NCBI GenBank assembly: GCA_030704615.1
Contig: CM060733.1
Location: 15,438,001 to 15,502,000, forward strand
Direction of reading: 5' to 3'
Length of the DNA: 64,000 nt
Origin: Takakia lepidozioides
Taxonomy: Eukaryota > Streptophyta > Takakiopsida > Takakiales > Takakiaceae
The notes beneath the pieces are model-generated. The model did not search any database, was not told where the DNA came from, and saw nothing but the letters and a program-made list of their open reading frames with translations. This document shows positions 60,280 to 64,000 of the stretch, one piece after another. Made by a program: the position numbers and the translations under genes. The stretch's first letter is position 1; each line of letters opens with the position of its first letter.

Positions 60280-62311
60280 AAATGCTTCCCAAAAATCCTC
60301 TACCTGGAAGATGACGGTTGAAGGGTCATCATAAACAGGACCTTGATTTTAGATGATCCAATTTATCACTCTGAAAGTTTTGGTGGTATTATTCTTGCCA
60401 TAGTAACCAGAGGTTTTACGCAAGGTCATGATAAATAGTAGTGCTGTATTTGGTGGAGATTTGAGGCATTCTTTGTAACAAATGCACCATGTGGGTTGTC
60501 TTACTTTTTAAAGCGGTAGTTAACTTTGTGCAGTGGGTCAAAGAAATGCTTCCTCTTTGCACGCTCTTCTGCATGGCTCAAGAAGCTGCTTGGCAAAGTA
60601 AGAGCTTATACAAAATCTTGAGAGTCGAACTGCAGTTTTGAGGATGCAATGTGGTCCAGGTTGGCCCAGGTCAGGCAAACAGCCCTACGACTGCCGCAGG
60701 CTAGCAATGGGGTGCAGAGCCCTCACTTGTCTGAAACTTGTTCTTCTGACATACGAAGGTGAGGATTATATGGATGGGGACACACCGAAGGTACTAGATT
60801 TCCTACAGCAGCAAAGATCGTTTGCAGGCACTGTCAGTGGCCTGGCCATCTGTCTGTACACCAATGGGCCCAGAGTTTACCTCGCACATGAGGTGGTTAA
60901 ACCTAATTTGGTCTCCAGCAAGGGTCAATTCCATGAAGTGTTCCTATCCAGGGACCTGCTGGTGCCCAAAAGGGGCTCTTTCTTTCATCCAGAGCCAGAT
61001 AGCACTTTCTTGCATGGATTTTAGTTCCCTGTTCCAACCAATGAACTTTATAGTCCATTGTCTATTTTCTTGACCACTTTTCAACTCACCTCTGATGTTG
61101 TTACTTCTACTCCGTCTCTTTCTCTCTATGTGGATGCTAGACCTTGACAACCTTTGCAGGTTCCACTATTCTATGTCAGGTTTTGAATCAAGATTGCAGA
61201 TGAGAGAGACTTGAGTGTTACTAAGAGTTCCCTTGGATGCCTGCATAGGTTTGAACATTCTTTCGCAAGAGTCCAAACCATGGAAGAAGTTTGCAATACC
61301 CAGCTTTCCATAACATATGGGTGGTGGTACCACAACTTGGTTGTCCACAACATTTCTTCATAATCTGGTCACTCTCTAATCTTGTGAAGAACTGTGAGAG
61401 ACTATTTTCTGTGCATATACTGGACCCAGTAAGCACACTCCATACATATCCTCATCGACATCTTGCATGAGATCCCAAACAGCTGATCCCAAACAGCTAA
61501 GCCGCAGCGAATTTCAGTGTGGTAATGGTATTGACATATCCCGCCTGCTTCCTGCCTGATCAGATTAACATACCTTCCTCCCTTGGCCCCATTCATGAGA
61601 AAGCATGCAGGACACTGTGAAGGCAGCATCTCACTGTGGGTCATTTTCAAAATCAAGTGTGAGACTCCATTGAATCCAGTACTTTCTTCTCTGTTGATGA
61701 TGGTATAATATATAATCTGCATTCAATCCAGCCGCTATTCTCCTTGATGATGATGATAGTTATTACCATGGGAAAGAGGGACTGTTCTAGGGCAAACTGA
61801 CGTTGCTCAATTGTTTACTAGGTTTATTAATATTCAGGTGCATAACAACTTTGCTTGCCATTAAGTTTGTAATACTGCGCGGCTATAGGCTACCAATACA
61901 CTAATTACGTTTCCCTTCACGTTCATCCACATCCACGAAAATTAGTGAAATGGTTCTTCAACGTCCACGATTATCAAGCTTCAAATCCTCGTATTCATCC
62001 GAGAGGGGGTTGTTCTTCATCCACGAGCGCGCCAATGGGCCCGCAAGCTAACTGCGGTTAAGTCGGAAAGAGGAGGGAGGGGGGCAGCCATAGCCAGGCT
62101 GCTCACCGAGCTTCTCGCACACATTCTGCTTCGCACGGGGGCTTGTCAGGACGAGACTCTCCCGCAGATTGAGACCTGCAATTGCAGTTTAGTTGACAAG
62201 GGAGAGGTCCGGATCGTGAGGGGGGTCCTAAACTGGTTGAGAGTTGAGAGGTTACTGCGGGATGAGTGTTATAGTTGACTTGCCCTACTCCAACAGCTGT
62301 GGTACCTTGGA
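60280..62311. other. AKR2 3' flank and F-box upstream region; no gene seen
   Basis: The first part should hold the AKR2 3' untranslated region. A + open frame at 60638-61024 (128 codons) has no recognisable similarity and is not called. Confidence 0.35.
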
Positions 62312-62634
62312 GTAGAGAGTGTGGGCAGATCTCGCGGAGGAGCATTGCCCAGGGTTGAATGGGGTGAAGAGCTTTGGTAGAGAGAACGTGTGTGGTGTTG
62401 AGTTATGTTCACCCGAGACTTGTGCAGGGGGGATGGACATTACTAGGTATTTGAAAGCAAGTGGAGGTTCCGGTAGAGAGTGTGGGCAGATCTCGCGGAG
62501 GAGCATTGCCCAGGGTTTGAATGGGGTGAAGAGCTTTGGTAGAGAGAACGTGTGTGGTGTTGAGTTATGTTCACCCGAGACTTGTGCAGGGGGGATGGAC
62601 ATACTAGGTATTTGAAAGCAAGTGGAGGTTCCGG
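62312..62634 (+). repeat. 160-bp tandem duplication upstream of the F-box gene
   Basis: Units at 62312-62471 and 62472-62634 run from GTAGAGAGTGTGGGCAG to GGAGGTTCCGG with only one or two differences. They lie 230-550 bp before the F-box start codon, in the likely promoter or 5' untranslated region. Confidence 0.92.
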
Positions 62635-62861
62635 CCTGCTTGAGAGTCGGACTTCATTCAGCTGCCTGCGATCGTTGAGTACTTGGCCAAGAAGACTCTT
62701 TTTCTGTCTAGGCTTGGTGGCGTGTTATGAGATGTGTTTTCATAGACGATTGTCGGCCAATGAGTTGTCTACAGCCGATTGGAATCTTGGTTGCTTACAG
62801 GAGTGTTTTCTGACGAATCCGGGAAGTATGCTGGTAGATGAGGGTCATCACTGCATCCGCC

Positions 62862-63378
62862 ATGCATCGAAGTAGTATTCATCCTGCACAGGTAAGAGGG
62901 AAAGGGGCTTCTGCTTATACTATCCAGAGTTAGTGAGGAAGCTGCATTCTCCCTTATACTTCCTTCTGATTGGACTTCTGCAGGTTGAGACTGCGGCCTG
63001 CTACTGTGGGGGAGTGGACGCGGGCCTCTCAGTTGGAGCAAGGAGATTTGTGCCTGGGCGCACAGTGGGCCACTGTGTCCGACCTGATATTAAATCTGCT
63101 ATTGTCCTTCCCAAGACTCGCCCCACAAGAGGCGAGCGGAATCGACCTCCTTCAGAACTACTGCCGGGCCTTCCTGACGATCTTGCTATTGCATGCTTGA
63201 TACGTGTGCCACGTTTCTATCATCCGAAGCTTCGGGCGGTCTGCAAAAGATGGTATCGACTCTTATCTGGCAACTTCTTCTATTCTCTGCGCAAAAGCCT
63301 AGGCATGGCCGAGGAGTGGATTTATGTCATCAAACGCGACCGTGATAACCGCATCTCTTGGCATGCATTCGATCCCAG
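62862..63378 (+). CDS. F-box/kelch protein, 5' exons (gene runs off window)
   Basis: Exon 1 is 62862-62891 (MHRSSIHPAQ, donor GTAAGA). Exon 2 is 62984-63378 (acceptor CAG ending 62983, donor AG|GTATCA). Exon 2 reads CYCGGVDAGL, FVPGRTVGHCVRPDI, then the F-box LLPGLPDDLAIACLIRVPRF with LRAVCKRWYRLLSGNFFYSL, then EEWIYVIKRDRDNRISWHAF. I recognise the order as that of plant F-box/kelch proteins like Arabidopsis At1g55270. F-box proteins recruit substrates to SCF ubiquitin ligases. The kelch exons were not found in the last 620 bp and probably lie beyond the window. No lesion is visible. Confidence 0.82.
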
Positions 63379-64000
63379 GTATCAGTCAAGAGGATTATTT
63401 TCATTTTAGATTCCAGCTTATTTGTCATTGATCCAGTGAGAGGTTTCACTCAAGGATGCATACGCAGAACCTTCAAGATGGATGCAAATAAACTTGACCT
63501 AGATCCCTACGGGTTGAGTGAGGTGGGCCTTTCACCAACTGCTTTGGTTATTGAGAGACAACACGGAGGGAGGGGCTGGTTTGGATGACTCTAGTTTGGC
63601 ACTTGTCCTGGTGGCAATGTAGCCTAGGTGTTCCCTTCAGCTGCTGTATGGTAGCGGAATTCTTAGGGGTGGATTGACAAAATAGAGCTGTTCCCTTAGT
63701 ACGGGCTGAGGCTCATCTGCAGTTCCAAATCTTCAGAGATTGGCAAGATGTACCTTTATCAACTTCTGCATTTTGGGGGTAAACATCATCACCTTTGTAG
63801 TCTTGGAAGCATTCTCTCTCCCCAATTTTGTATGGATGAGCTAGCCTTGATAGCCTGGAAAAGTGTGGAACACAAGCATGAAGGGTGCCACAGCAAACAC
63901 TCAAAGGCTCATGTTCTCACATGTGGAATGTTGCAGAACAATGTTTGCTATCTCTCTCTCGGAAGAAACCTCGCCTTTTAGACTACTGGTCATAGGCTTT
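63379..64000 (+). other. Probable intron of the F-box/kelch gene
   Basis: Follows the exon 2 donor. No kelch motif is readable in any frame. Confidence 0.4.

Noticed and set aside
60638-61024. 128-codon frame on + downstream of AKR2
   Set aside because: Not recognised, no splice or neighbour support; may be chance or an old repeat.
63420-63588. Kelch exon of the F-box gene
   Set aside because: The frame here has no kelch Gly-Gly or Tyr/Trp pattern, so it was treated as intron.
1-64000. CRISPR arrays, rRNA genes, bacterial operons
   Set aside because: None seen. The direct repeats present are coding PPR units, minisatellites or transposon parts, and the gene structure is eukaryotic.

Overview
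The window is nuclear DNA from a land plant. The evidence is spliced genes with GT-AG introns, a large and repetitive DYW-type pentatricopeptide repeat (PPR) family, Ty3/gypsy chromovirus fragments, MULE-like and CACTA-like transposon pieces, and a plant AKR2 gene. The redundant PPR-DYW copies and the transposase types suggest a seed-free plant (lycophyte, fern or bryophyte). That placement is inference; no single base pair proves it.

Layout. Positions 1-13.4 kb hold a PPR cluster. It has a decayed DYW-PPR copy on + (1-2516), PPR debris on - (3.2-4.3 kb), a gypsy pol fragment (4.9-7.5 kb) and one apparently intact DYW-PPR gene on - (8767-11985). Directly upstream of the intact gene, spliced in frame, are exons for the PDF motif of plant organellar single-strand-DNA-binding (OSB) proteins. 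The second half of that motif is fused to the PPR N-terminus. Pieces of the same PDF exons and introns recur near 16.4, 17.5, 22.1 and 38.8-39.8 kb.

Positions 13.4-22 kb are a nest of truncated chromoviruses with two related LTRs and a LINE 3' end. Positions 22-26.7 kb hold a decayed transposase. Positions 27.5-29.7 kb hold an intact five-exon GDSL esterase/lipase. Positions 30-50 kb are mostly non-coding or repeat: a LINE fragment, a duplicated 270-310 bp GC-rich repeat, AGTCTG-dense DNA, a CACTA end, minisatellites and a MULE fragment.

From 50.8 to 64 kb the window is gene-bearing. It contains a broken RanGAP fragment (-), a long AKR2 ankyrin-repeat gene (+, 51817-60279) whose introns carry LINE pieces, and the 5' part of an F-box/kelch gene (+, from 62862) that runs off the window.

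The genes do not form one pathway. The most unusual content is the OSB-PDF/PPR-DYW fusion and its copies, which would join a DNA-binding-protein motif to a C-to-U RNA editing factor. The second is a LINE whose 3' terminus (about 42 nt) occurs alone as ultra-short insertions with 14-bp target-site duplications. One of these breaks the PPR copy at 2089.
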